NCBI GenBank assembly: GCA_022036555.1 | Contig: CM039126.1 | Coordinates: 11,605,591-11,669,590, forward strand | Direction: 5' to 3' | DNA from: Microstegium vimineum | Lineage: Eukaryota > Streptophyta > Magnoliopsida > Poales > Poaceae | Length of the DNA stretch: 64,000 bases | Shown here: positions 13,012 through 23,476 of the stretch, in pieces | How positions within the stretch are numbered: position 1 is the first letter of the stretch | Layout: each line of letters begins with the position of its first letter | The notes under the pieces: model-generated | Told to the model about the DNA's origin: nothing | Database searches by the model: none | Seen by the model: the letters and a program-made list of their open reading frames with translations, nothing else | Made by a program: the position numbers and the translations under genes

Positions 13012-13212
13012 ACTAGATAATAGACCTTTCGTCGATGTCTAAAATGAACTTTAGTCCCGGTTATTTTTACGTTCGGGGCTAATAGACATTTACTCTCGGT
13101 TCGTAACACCAACCGGGACTAAAAAGTCTTACCAACCGAAACTAAAGCTCCAGAACATTTAGTTCCGGTTGGTGTTACCAACCGGGGCTAAAGGTCTCTC
13201 TACAGTGGGTTC
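13012..13212. mobile_element. CACTA transposon terminal fragment
   Basis: The fragment starts CACTACTAGATAATAGACC and carries several inverted copies of an ACCAACCGGGACTAAA-like motif (about 13045-13190). This is the structure of a CACTA (En/Spm) end with subterminal transposase-binding repeats. No opposite end ending TAGTG is seen nearby. It appears to be a decayed or very short non-autonomous element. Confidence 0.65.
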
Positions 13213-13254
13213 AAAAGGAAAACGTCTTATTCATTGATAAATGTGTTGTGTAGG

Positions 13255-13325
13255 TAGGGTGGTTAGCTGCGAGCGAGCCAGTGCGTGAGGTCTTGTGTTC
13301 GATTCTCAGGGGGCACAATTAGGTG
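13255..13325 (+). other. tRNA-like stretch, not a functional tRNA
   Basis: The sequence GGTTAGCTGCGAGCGAGCCA followed about 25 bp later by TGTTCGATTCTCA resembles the A and B boxes of a tRNA gene. I could not fold a cloverleaf with a proper acceptor stem. Similar tRNA-like pieces occur inside grass CACTA elements and SINEs, so it is probably part of a repeat continuing from the CACTA fragment just before it. Confidence 0.3.
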
Positions 13326-13406
13326 GGAGTCTTTTTTTTAACAGGATGGACCTAAAGAAAAATACCTCCATCTCTTACTCTCACCTCACTCCATTCATAC
13401 CTCACT

Positions 13407-13941
13407 TCAGTGGCGGAGCCAGAAACGAGCTAAGAGAGGGGCTAAAAAATAGAGGGCAAACAAATTTTGCTCCCCCAACATAATACACTAGCAGATTTTT
13501 CTCGTTTTACATATAATACACTAATAGCAAAGATTGGTCGGAACCAAATCAGGGGCAAAATAAGGCACGGGAACTAGGGGTTCCCACCAGAGAATGGAGA
13601 GAACTAGGGGTTCCCACCAGAGAATGGAGACTGGCCGAGCCGCCGAGCTGCAGCCTGCAACTGCTGTGGAGCGCACTGACGTGACGCCGTGGTCCGTAGG
13701 TCGTCAGTCGTCGTAGGGCAGACTGGCAGGGGCCAGGAGCGTGGCCGCGCAGGGGCTTGCTGGCCGCCGCGGACGGACAGGGACGACGAGCGGACTTGCT
13801 GACCACCGCAGACGGATAGGGACGGCGACGCGGCCACCGCGTACGGACGACGATGCGGGCATTGCGCTGGCGCTGGAGTGAGAGCAGAGCGAGGGACGGC
13901 GCCGTCGGACGCCTGAGAACGGGAGAGCAGATGGCGGAGAC

Positions 13942-13990
<49 letters not shown>

Positions 13991-14110
13991 GAATCGGCGT
14001 CGGGCGGTGACGGCGCGCATGCGAGAGGAAAAGCATGAGCTAGGATTGGGAGTTCATGGGCTCAGGGGTGCTAATGGACTGATTTTCTTTTTTTTTTTAA
14101 GATCTGCCCC
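13407..14110. mobile_element. Possible hAT-like element with GC-rich interior
   Basis: The left end CAGTGGCGGAGCCAGAAAC (13408) is a typical hAT terminus. The candidate right end, GATCTGCCCCTG (about 14100-14111), is only a loose inverted match and no 8-bp target duplication was found, so the boundaries are uncertain. The interior is GC-rich. It holds a perfect 30-bp tandem duplication of GAGAACTAGGGGTTCCCACC plus ten more bases (about 13568-13627) and a (GA)n microsatellite (about 13943-13989). The frames through the GA tract encode Ser-Leu or Arg-Glu repeats and are not genes. Confidence 0.35.
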
Positions 14111-14164
14111 TGGAATTTGGGTTGCGCCCCGGGCTACAGCCCGGGCAGCCCGGGTGCCATGTTC

Positions 14165-14620
14165 GCCATCGTCTCGTACTCTCCTCCTTGTTCGTCCATT
14201 CATACCTCAGTCATAGTTTGTCGTCATCTCTCTTACTCTCTTCCCCTGAATTGCGATTCCTTGTCTATGAGCGGTCGTGGAGCTTACTCCCACGTTCATT
14301 GGCTACTTTTTGGCATGGACCCCACTTGCATGTGTACTATTTGGCTGCCGTCATCTCTCTCCCTCCCATGCTTTTTGGCTCAATCCAAAAAGTACAATCT
14401 CTTTATTCAAAAAGTTTACATTCGTGTGGGTCCTACAGCAAAAAACAGTCAATCATATACCAGTAGTAACCTCCACGGCCGCTCATACACGAGGATTTTT
14501 TGGTCTGCTCTCTTCCCTGTTCGTCCATTCATACCTTACTCATAGTTCATCACTGTCCTCACTCTTATCCTACTCGCCTTGAGTTTAGATTATAAAATTG
14601 TTTGTGTCACACCACTCATT
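14165..14620. repeat. Direct-repeat segment sharing a TTCGTCCATTCATACCT motif
   Basis: The phrase TTCGTCCATTCATACCT occurs at about 14190 and 14520, and a near copy (CTCCATTCATACCTCACTT) occurs at about 13389 just before the hAT-like end. The 330-bp spacing of the last two suggests a diverged tandem duplication. Its nature is unknown. From 14620 to 15155 the sequence is AT-rich and shows nothing recognisable. Confidence 0.4.
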
Positions 14621-15155
14621 ATCTAATATTAAAGAGTAAAATTTCTTTGTTCCATCTCTCACCTCTTCCATGTCCGTTTCTCTTACTCTCATCCTTCTCG
14701 TTTTGAGATTGGAGCTACAAAACCTTCAGTGATGTTGCACCACTCATCTCCTGATGCATATAATAGATTAATAGTCAACTATTTAAGTTTAGTATAATTT
14801 TCTATATATAGGATAGGATTTATCCTTTATTACACTAGTATTTATTATGGGACATATACAATTTATGATTTTTTATTTAGTATTGGAAAAAACAATTAAA
14901 TTCAATAAAAATATATAGCTTGGTCATTATCATTAGCATAAACAGCGCGCTACAAACTCTGTGTCATGTTACATATTGTACAGACATATTTACTAGTATG
15001 AATAAAAATAATAGCAACATATATAAAGCTAAAGCTAGTGTTGCAGGCTCTGATGGCCAGACTCCGACCAGTGACGTAGTGGGCTACTATTGATACTATT
15101 ATACAAAATCGTTTGTCTACATAATTACAGTCGTATACATATACAATCCTTCCAT

Positions 15156-15255
15156 NNNNNNNNNNNNNNNNNNNNNNNNNNNNNNNNNNNNNNNNNNNNN
15201 NNNNNNNNNNNNNNNNNNNNNNNNNNNNNNNNNNNNNNNNNNNNNNNNNNNNNNN
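15156..15255. other. Scaffold gap (100 N)
   Basis: Exactly 100 N, the conventional size for a gap of unknown length. It separates contig A from contig B. Reading frames reported through it are meaningless. Confidence 0.99.
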
Positions 15256-15780
15256 CTCCATACAAGAAGAACTCCATACAAGAAGAGAAGACATGTTCTA
15301 ATATTTTCTTTAGTTGATTCTAGTTCTAAAGAAGGTGATCATCAACAAAGCAAATCCAATAAAAACTCTATTGAGCAGCAAGAAGATAACTTTGTGTCTC
15401 AAATTGATAAGGGAAATGATGAGGTGTGTAACATTACTGTGGATCATAATGTTACGCCAACTCCTGAGAGAGTTGCTATTCCAAAGTGTTGTTTTTGGTC
15501 TAAAATTGTTAAGAAAAAAAATCACAAATAATACCATCATTAATTGACTCAATTCTAAGCAAGAGAGAGAAGAAAAATCTGCTCCACATGCCACACAAGG
15601 TGAGCTAGAAGAAGCTTCTTCGCACGTTGTAGAAGATCATCAGCCGAGTTGTGAGACTAGAGAACATTCTTCTCTTTTCAAGGTTGATCCTTTATGTATA
15701 AAATTGAAAGAAGCTGTTGTAGTTCCCACCATGCAAGCCCGATATTTACTAAGCAAGAAGCACCACAATGCATGAAAACT
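15256..15780 (-). pseudogene. Decayed LTR-retrotransposon gag-region relic (partial)
   Basis: This is the reverse-complement copy of 45787-46311 and the truncated end of the relic described at 45973-47030. The 15314-15547 stretch, read on the plus strand, continues a Lys/Asn/Ser-rich frame with no clear domain. The following 15800-16520 is AT-rich and shows nothing recognisable. Confidence 0.35.
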
Positions 15781-16521
15781 GACTAAATTAAAAGTTGTAG
15801 ACCTTCATGAGTGCTATAAGATTGTTGTTGATAAGTTTTTTTTAGCTGAAATAATTTTATGTTTCAAAATATTATTTGAAGTTTTTATTTTTTGAAATTA
15901 AAATTTTGAATTCTTCAAACCAAGTCATATGAAAATTTAAAACAAAACAAAAATTATAGATTTTGATGAATTCTATAACTTTGTAGTTGACAACTTTTTA
16001 TTTAAAATCATCTTGTCAAAGAAAACTATGTTTGAATTTGTTAAATTTGAAACTCAAATTTTATAAAAGTATCGGATTGGAGAAACTCCAAAAACGAAAG
16101 TTGTATATCTTGAAAAGTTACAACTTTGTAGTAGACAATTTTTTTATTTAAATTTGTTTAGGGTCTCAAATACTCAATTCAAATCTGACTCGAATAATAT
16201 GAGGAGTCAAAATTTATTAGAGACACATGTGACGATGGTAGATGAAGCTACGTGCAAGGATCGACTGACGTGATTTCTAGAAATTAATGTGTTGGATCAA
16301 CTTTATATCCAACTGCTCATATAAATCCTATTTAACGGCTGGCCCAACCGCTCCTAGAAAGGATCATAAACTACTTCATATCCAACTGTCGCTATAAATC
16401 TAATAGGCTTCTACAAAGAATCAGAAATCACCCTTACAAAGACTGCCTGTAGTAGTGTCTGGTGTGTGATTTGGATCACAGACCAACATCAACACTGTAA
16501 AATTCATGTTTCGTTCTTGTT

Positions 16522-16529
16522 GCGTGAAA
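16522..16529. repeat. 8-bp target-site duplication of hAT element, left
   Basis: GCGTGAAA here is repeated exactly at 26314-26321 on the far side of the element. Eight bases is the hAT superfamily's target duplication length. Confidence 0.8.
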
Positions 16530-17025
16530 TCGCCCTGGGCATTTGGTTCTAACCGAACCAATCGGTTCGGTTCCTCGGTTTCTTATAAATTTCGGTTCCT
16601 TAAAAACTAGAACCGTTCGGTTCCTAAAATTTCTCAGAACCGAGCAGTTCGGTACTCGGTAAAATCGGTTCGGTTCCGGTTCTAAACCGAACTCACCGAT
16701 TTTCCATGTGACCACAGTTTTGGCTAGAGAAAAAAGGGGAAGCTTTGCCTCTGCACAGGCCGGTGTGCTGCTAGGTCACGCCGCCGCCGCGGTCGCACTC
16801 GCCGCTGCCGCCAGCCCGCCACTGCTCGTTATTGGGGAGTCGCGTTGCCGGGGAGAGGAGAGGAGACGGCGCGCCGCTCGTATCACTTGCTGTGGCGGCG
16901 CCAAGGGGGGAGAGGGCAGGGGCGCTGGTCCGCTGGAGGGTGTGGCCGTGTGGGGCGCCGACGGGGAGAGGGCAGGGTGGCGGCCGCCGGCCGGTGCGGG
17001 CGGCTAGGCGAGTGTAGAGAGTGGG

Positions 17026-18226
17026 TGTAGGATCTTAGGAAGGGTAAATAGCCTAGAGGGAGGGTGAATAGGCCTGTCAAAAATCAACTCGAGCAGATGT
17101 TAGAACAGAGGGTGGCACTGCCGACCTATAGAGGGCGGCACTGCCGACCTAGAAAAACTGAGCAGATTGAAATGAGGTTTGGCAAGGAGATACTATGCAC
17201 CAAGATGAGTCCTTCCCTGCAATTTCAATACAAGAACCAGCTCGAAGACTAGTTACCACAGATATGGTTCTTTTCCTCAAATCAACAACACAAACCCTAG
17301 CACAAGATATATTGCAGGAAGTAAACCCTAGGGGACCAGCACACAAGACACGATGATTTATCCCGTGGTTCAGCTCGTCACTAAGGCTTGCCTAAGTCCA
17401 CGTTGTTGAGGTGCCACAAAGGTTAGGAGCTTTACAACTCCAACTCAATCTCAAGTCAAGGAAGTGAATCCTTGAGATGAGAGGTAATACCTTAGCTTCA
17501 CAAGTCGATTACAAACCTCCCTAGGCTACCACAAAGGAGGGGCAAGCTCTAGGGCGACGCCTAGCCGGCTAGGAGCAAGCTCCAATGGTAACAAACCCTA
17601 GCACCGCCGACCAAACGTGAACCACAAGCTCTTAGACTTTGGGAAGTAGTAGATCCGCTCTCTAGGAATGTTTTCCTGCCTTTTCCCTCAAGAATCTATG
17701 GTTGGAAGTGTGGGATTGCTTGGAGGGTGAAGGTCAACAATGGAGTGAGAGAGAGGGAGAGAGAGCTCTGTTTGCAACGGTCTGATTTTGAGGAAGACGA
17801 AAGGGTACTGAACTGGTGAGGTGGAGACCTTTCCAGCCACTATTTATACTCGCGAAAAACTGCTGGAAAAGGAGGTCGGCACTGCCGACCTAGCACAGGT
17901 AGCCTGCTGGGTATGAGTTTTGGATATGTCTCTGGGCTAGCTTAGAGTATGTTATTGGTAGAGATTGAGCATGTGATTCACATCTGACCATAACAGTACT
18001 AGAATCCCCCTTAATAGTACGTCATCCTTAGACTCAAATTCAAACCATAAATGAATTTAAACCTTTGATGAGTAGAGAAGCCTTCACAAAGAATTGGGGT
18101 ACCTCCACCTTCTCTAACTCTTCCTCTTTTTGCTATTACCTGCGTGTCATCTCAATGGTTCTCATTAGACCTTGAATTAAGTGATCATCAACACCGAAAC
18201 CCACTTAGGGCTTGATTGCACTTTCA
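17026..18226 (-). repeat. Copia 3' LTR
   Basis: This is 1201 bp with TG...CA ends and matches 24793-25997 apart from scattered substitutions and small indels. It contains three copies of a GGCACTGCCGACCT-type motif (17112, 17133, 17873). Short frames inside it are not genes. Confidence 0.93.
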
Positions 18227-18241
18227 ATCTCCCCCTTTTTT
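18227..18241 (-). other. Copia polypurine tract
   Basis: Read on the minus strand this is AAAAAAGGGGGAGATT-like and directly abuts the 3' LTR. That is where plus-strand DNA synthesis is primed in LTR retrotransposons. Confidence 0.8.
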
Positions 18242-18872
18242 GTGATTGATGACAACTCAATTCAAGCTTACAAAAGATAATCAATAATCTGAGAACTACA
18301 AGTCATGGGTGTAGAGAACTCCCCCTGAATATGTGAATTGAGATTTGAATTCTCAAATTGGTATTAGAAACCAAGTTTCACATATTCAAAGTGATTTGGG
18401 GCCTCCCCCTACATCCATGCTTGATGTGGGGTGAACAAAATATGTGTCACAGAAAAAGATGTGATGCATATGACATTTTATATCAAATGAAATTCACCCA
18501 AACCTGGCTGTTGTAGCAGGGGTCGGCACTGCCGACCTGGGAGGCCGGCACTGCCGACCTGGCTACATCAGTCAGGTTCCAGACATGTTTCTACACAATA
18601 AAAGGTAGATCTAAAATAGCTCAGCCGCAGATTATGATAAGCTAAATAGAATCCACAAATACATGTCCATATCCAACACAAATAGAGTCAAACTAGTACC
18701 TTATTACATAAAATAGAGTTTTGCGGTGGCACTCAACCTCACAAGCTAATCAACTAACTCTCAACGGATATGACATGAAGAACAACCTGCAGTGAAAAAG
18801 AATTGACCCCCCTAAACTTCTCCCCCTTTGGCATCAAGCGCCAAAAAGAGAAGAAAAGAGAAGGGGAACCAA

Positions 18873-20526
18873 TCACTCCTCCATATCCTCATCATCACTG
18901 GAGATCACGGTGCGTCCAACTCGGTGTGTAGTCTGAGTGAAGCGTGGAGCACGCTGACGGCCTGAACGGCGAGGTGGAGGTGCAGCTGAAGACGACCTTG
19001 CAACATCCTCCTCATTCTCCTCCTGCTGCTGACGACGTGGCCTCCTTCCATACACACGGTCACAAGGAGCCCACTGAGAACTGTCCCACTGATCCTGCTC
19101 ATCATCATCATCCTCATCACTGGAAACTGACAAGCGTGGCAAGTTAGGAAACACTAGAGGAGTCTCCACTAGAGGAAGAGGTGGAAGTCCCTGCAACTCC
19201 CTAGCTCCTGCAACTGCCTCTCTGCTAGATACCTGCTCCTCATAGGTGATCCTGGCCTGATAAGTGTATGTAGTGAAAATGACCTTGATCCACTCTCCAA
19301 ACTTCTTCATCCTCCTCCCACTCTTGGATCTGACATTAGAGCGAGAGTGAGAATGAGAAGTCTCTAGAACATCCCTTTGTCTCTGAAAGGTACCACCACC
19401 TGTAAAAGGTGGAACTGGTGGAGCAGTAGCTGGTAGTGCACCTCCTCTGATCTTCTTGATTACACACATGGTGTGCTCACAGTCCTTTGGGAAGATCCTC
19501 CCAGTAACTCTCAATCATGAACTGAAGTTAAGGAGCATATGGGAGCCTCCTGTTAGCTTTATCCATAGCCATAGACAACTCCACCCAAAGGAACCTGGGA
19601 ATACTGAACCTCTCACCATTAGGAAACCGAGCAAGGACATTTGTGATATAACCATTCAGATCAGTAGCATTGTCCTTGGGGTTAAGAGTCACCCTGATGA
19701 GGTTGTTCAAAATGTAGTAGATGCTCCTGAGGTTGGTCCTGGACCAGTTGGGCTCCCCCTCAACCTGATCCTCCCAGATATAGATGACAGTGTGTGACTC
19801 AGCTCTAGCACCCTGATGGATACTAGGTAGAGCCCTGTGCTCCCTGCCGAAACCTAGTATGCGACAGAATGTGACATACTCACAGCTGTAATGGCTACCA
19901 TCTGTCATCCAGTGTATCACATCTGCATCCTGATCCCAGAAATAAGTGGCATGGAACTGAGCAAGAATCTCTGTGTTCCAGTCATACCTGAAGCTCATGA
20001 GATCAGTCATCTGAAAGCGGTCACATACCCTGATGGCACCAGTCAGCTGCATGTCCTACCTGCTCTCAAGATCTGCAAAGTCAATGTACTGCATCTTGCA
20101 TATCTTGCTTGTTGGCTTGTTGAAGATGGTGGTAGCATAGAAGTTGGAATGGAAAACATTCCAAAACCTGTAATCAATACCTCTCATCTTCGGTGTCGTG
20201 TAAGGACTGACAGACCTTGCCTCCTCTGTGGCCTTCCAAGCTCTGGCATAGACAGTGATAGGGTGCTGCACTGTGTCATTAGGTGTTGTAAGCTCATAGT
20301 CACCCTCAGCCTCCTGCATGTACCCACCATAGTACTCAGTGATGTGTGTGGGTGTATCTGGCCAGTCTAAGATGGTATAGCCTTCCATCTGATCTCTCTC
20401 TTCTTGCTTAAAGGTTACATCTCTGTCATAGGGCATCTGCATCTGCCCCCTGTCCTTGCGACTTGGCTCCTTGCCAACCCGCTTCCTCCTGCCACCGGCT
20501 GCACTTCCTTCACCTTCTGGATTCAT
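18873..20526 (-). pseudogene. Extra 3' ORF of the Copia element, plant transposon-protein type, broken
   Basis: A frame opening MNPEGEGSAAGGRRKR at 20526 runs to 19528 with one in-frame stop after DLESR (20053-20055). A second frame, apparently shifted, runs 19514-18873 and ends in an acidic, Arg-rich low-complexity tail (DEDDDDEQD, then SSDDEDMEE). The segment around FHATYFWDQDADVIHWMTDG and CRILGFGRE resembles the uncharacterised plant transposon protein domain that I recall as PF20167, often found in grass retroelements. Its function is unknown. It lies between RNase H and the polypurine tract, where env-like or accessory ORFs occur in this lineage. No signal peptide or membrane helix is seen, which argues against an envelope protein. 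Confidence 0.6.
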
Positions 20527-21348
20527 CTATGTAATACAAATATAGACTAGATAAGAAACTATATATGACAGGGTGTAGATGAAATTTAAAAGTAGGGGTT
20601 AAATAGAGGAAGAAATTCAGAGAAAACTCCAAGTGGGAGCTTGCTGTTTGAATCAGCATGTGTAGGTCGGCACTGCCGGCCTCTGTAGCTCCACTGAATT
20701 TTCTCCAGATCTCTTTCCCTATCTAAAACCTGATTTTAACAACTTCTACACCTAGTAAGAATTTCAGAATCACAGTCTTTTAAAATAGAAAGTAATGCCC
20801 TAGCTAAGGATATGAAGGGTAGTAAATATTCAGAAACCAGAACTTTGAGTTAGAGTATGGATTTAACACATCTGGGCCTACCCTTCCCAGGAAACTGAGG
20901 CTCAGCAGATGGAATCTGCTGGGATCGGCACTGTAGACCTCCAGGTCGGTACTGCCGACCTGCCTCTGTTCATCCGAGAGGGGTGAATCCAAATCCACCA
21001 AATCCAACCTCTAAACCTAGTTCCAATCCCCTCATACACCTCCTAGAAACATAAATCCCCAACTAGAACCATCACATTGCATAGATCGAACCAAAAAGTT
21101 TAGGTTAGGGTTTCACCTTGCTTCCAAAAACGTGGGATTGAAGGGGAAAGAGGAGAGGGCTGCCTTCCACAAGCAACACGTCCACCAATCTCGCAGAAAG
21201 TCGATGGTGGAGGGTTGAGGAGCGGCAATGCCGGCCAAGGGGACGACAATGGAGCTCCTAGGTCACCTCTATGGAGGAGAGGAGAGGTGAAAGGGGTTCT
21301 GGTCGAAGGAGAGGCGGTGTGGTCATGGGCATAAAGCAATGGATAGAG

Positions 21349-21354
21349 TTTATA
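21349..21354 (-). promoter_or_regulatory. TATA-like box upstream of the Copia extra ORF
   Basis: On the minus strand CCTTTATAAACTC lies about 830 bp upstream of the extra ORF's start (20526). The intervening sequence has short GC-rich and AT-rich blocks but no long frame. This is compatible with a separate promoter and leader for the accessory ORF, but that is inference from a single motif. Confidence 0.35.
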
Positions 21355-21641
21355 AAGGCCCACGAGCCCACGAAAGAATCACCCAAATCTGCCCGAGGGA
21401 CAGAGGTCGGCACTGCCGGCCTAGGTGAAAAACAGATACTGGCTTAAAACCAGTTGAACTTTTCTTTATACTAGATATGGACATATATGTCTAAGTATCA
21501 TGACCAGTAAGCATTCAACATTACAGACAATGGTCATGACCCTTAGTTGGTTTTTTTAAAATGATTTGGAAACACAATATTGAAGTTTTTCATAAAGCTT
21601 TTCCTATGTCGCTAGGTTGACAAACAAATGTGTGCAATAGT

Positions 21642-23177
21642 TCAACCAAGGTTACGAGAGTCAAGAATATTTAGCTCACTACGCAAAGCACAAAACCTTG
21701 TCTCATCTAGAGGCTTAGTGAAGATATCGGCTAGTTGCTTTTCGGTGCTCACATGGCGAATTATGATATCTTCTTTTAATTCGTGGTCTCTCAAGAAGTG
21801 ATGACGGATGTCTATGTGTTTTGTTCTAGAGTGACTAATAGGATTATTTGCATGTTTAATGGCACTCTCGTTATCACACAAGAGAGGTATCTTGGTGAAT
21901 TGACATCCAAAATCTTTTAAGGTTTGCCTCATCCAAAGTAGTTGAGCACAACATGCACCGGCTGCAACATACTCGGCCTCGACGGTGGAAAGGGCTACAC
22001 AATTTTTCTTTTTAGAACCCCAAGAGACTAGGGACCGTCCAAGAAATTGACATGTCCCCGAAGTGCCTTTTCGGTCTACCTTGCAACCGGTATAATCAGA
22101 ATCTGAATAGCCAAGTAGATCGAACTTGGAGCCCTTAGGATACCACAAGCCAAGGTTAGGAGTGTGTACTAAATATCTCAAGATTCTCTTAACCGCCACT
22201 AAGTGACACTCTTTCGGGTTAGCTTGAAATCTAGCACACATGCACACACTAAGCATTATGTCCGGCCTAGATGCACAAAGGTAAAGGAGAGAACCGATCA
22301 TGGAGCGATATACCTTTAGGTCCACGGCTTTCCCTTCAACATCAAGATCAAGATGTCCATTGGTTGGCATTGGAGTTTTGATGGGCTTCGCATTCACCAA
22401 GTCAAACTTCTTTAGCATGTCTTGAGTGTACTTGGCTTGACATAGAAAAGTCCCTTCCTTCAATTGTTTGATTTGAAATACAAGGAAGAACTTGAGCTCA
22501 CCCATCATGGACATCTCAAACCTCTTAGTCATAGTCCTACTAAACTCTTCACAAAAGGAAGCATTAGTACTACCAAATATTATATCATCGACATATATTT
22601 GGCACACAAAGATATCTTTATTGAACTTGTAAGTGAAGAGGGTAGGATCGGCTTTGCCTATTTCAAAGCCTTGCTTGAGCAAGAATTCCTTAAGGCATTC
22701 ATACCAAGCTCTTGGTGCTTGCTTAAGCCCATAGAGCGCCTTTTGGAGTTGGAAGACATGGTTGGGGAACTTGGGGTTTTCGAAACCGGGTGGCTGCTCA
22801 ACATACACCAACTCTTGTATTGGGCCATTGAGAAATGCACTCTTGACATCCATTTGATATAGCTTGAAATCATGATGGGCAGCGAAGGCTAGAAGCATCC
22901 GAATTGCTTCAAGTCTTGCCACCGGTGCATATGTTTCTTCAAAGTCCAAGCCCTCTACTTGAGTGAACCCTTGAGCCACCAATCTTACCTTGTTCCTTGT
23001 CACCACACCATTCTCATCTTTCTTGTTGCGGAATACCCATTTAGTGCCTATCACATTGGTATTGGGCCTTTCCACCAAAGTCCACACTTGATTCCTCTCA
23101 AAGTTGTTTAGCTCTTCTTGCATTGCCATAATCCAATCTGGGTCATCAAGTGCTTGCTCTACCTTCAAGGGTTCCAA
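21642..23177 (-). CDS. Copia reverse transcriptase and RNase H
   Basis: This is a 511-residue open frame. The reverse transcriptase starts near DPDWIMAMQEELNNFERN (about residue 12), the family block VRLVAQGFTQ is present, and the catalytic YVDD motif lies near residue 196. Ty1/Copia RNase H follows (about residues 365-490), with EAEYVAA, CDNESAIKHANNP and KHIDIRHHFLRD. The domain is intact, but its upstream junction to integrase is broken by a one-base shift in a G run near 23235 and by a stop at 23477, so it is no longer part of a continuous polyprotein. Confidence 0.93.
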   Translation of the reverse strand: MEPLKVEQALDDPDWIMAMQEELNNFERNQVWTLVERPNTNVIGTKWVFRNKKDENGVVTRNKVRLVAQGFTQVEGLDFEETYAPVARLEAIRMLLAFAAHHDFKLYQMDVKSAFLNGPIQELVYVEQPPGFENPKFPNHVFQLQKALYGLKQAPRAWYECLKEFLLKQGFEIGKADPTLFTYKFNKDIFVCQIYVDDIIFGSTNASFCEEFSRTMTKRFEMSMMGELKFFLVFQIKQLKEGTFLCQAKYTQDMLKKFDLVNAKPIKTPMPTNGHLDLDVEGKAVDLKVYRSMIGSLLYLCASRPDIMLSVCMCARFQANPKECHLVAVKRILRYLVHTPNLGLWYPKGSKFDLLGYSDSDYTGCKVDRKGTSGTCQFLGRSLVSWGSKKKNCVALSTVEAEYVAAGACCAQLLWMRQTLKDFGCQFTKIPLLCDNESAIKHANNPISHSRTKHIDIRHHFLRDHELKEDIIIRHVSTEKQLADIFTKPLDETRFCALRSELNILDSRNLG

Positions 23178-23476
23178 GGAGAAAACAAACGAGTAATAAT
23201 GACAAAAGTTTGCTATATGAGAATGAGTTGTTACCCCTTGCGGATGCTTCCAAGAATGTTGTCAACGGGGTGATCCCGTTGTATAGTTTGGCGTAGTCTT
23301 GGGTGTTCAACACCTCCTTGATCTTCTGATGTACTAGCATCTTGTTCTTGTTCAAATATAGGATCTAGGTTCAACCCTTGAGGTGATGGAGTCCTGGCTG
23401 GACTGCCTGCTGCTGGTTCACTGGGGTCGGCACGGGCGGCATTGCCAACCTTCTGAACAGCAGCAGGTGTGTGCTG

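Larger units (their letters stand above)
15256..17711 (+). repeat. Contig-end overlap, copy 1 (inverted copy at 43856-46311)
   Basis: Every matched position pair in the two copies sums to 61567, with no indel seen along 2456 bp. Copy 1 begins at the first base after gap 1 and copy 2 begins at the first base after gap 2. This is a dovetail overlap between the start of contig B, reversed, and the start of contig C, rather than a biological inverted repeat. It contains a degenerate gag relic, the left part of a hAT element and part of a Copia LTR. Confidence 0.93.

Noticed and set aside
13255..13325. A functional tRNA gene
   Set aside because: A- and B-box-like words are present but no cloverleaf or acceptor stem can be formed; it is more likely a tRNA-derived part of a repeat.
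13604..14038. Frames with long Ser-Leu or Arg-Glu repeats
   Set aside because: They simply translate the (GA)n microsatellite.
15090..15317. Frames running through the N gap, also at 43641-43905 and 56952-57293
   Set aside because: They exist only because N codons were not treated as stops; the gap length is arbitrary.
16708..17030. Ala/Arg-rich plus-strand frames near the hAT core, repeated at 44537-44859
   Set aside because: They are short, GC-driven frames inside a non-autonomous transposon, with no family similarity.
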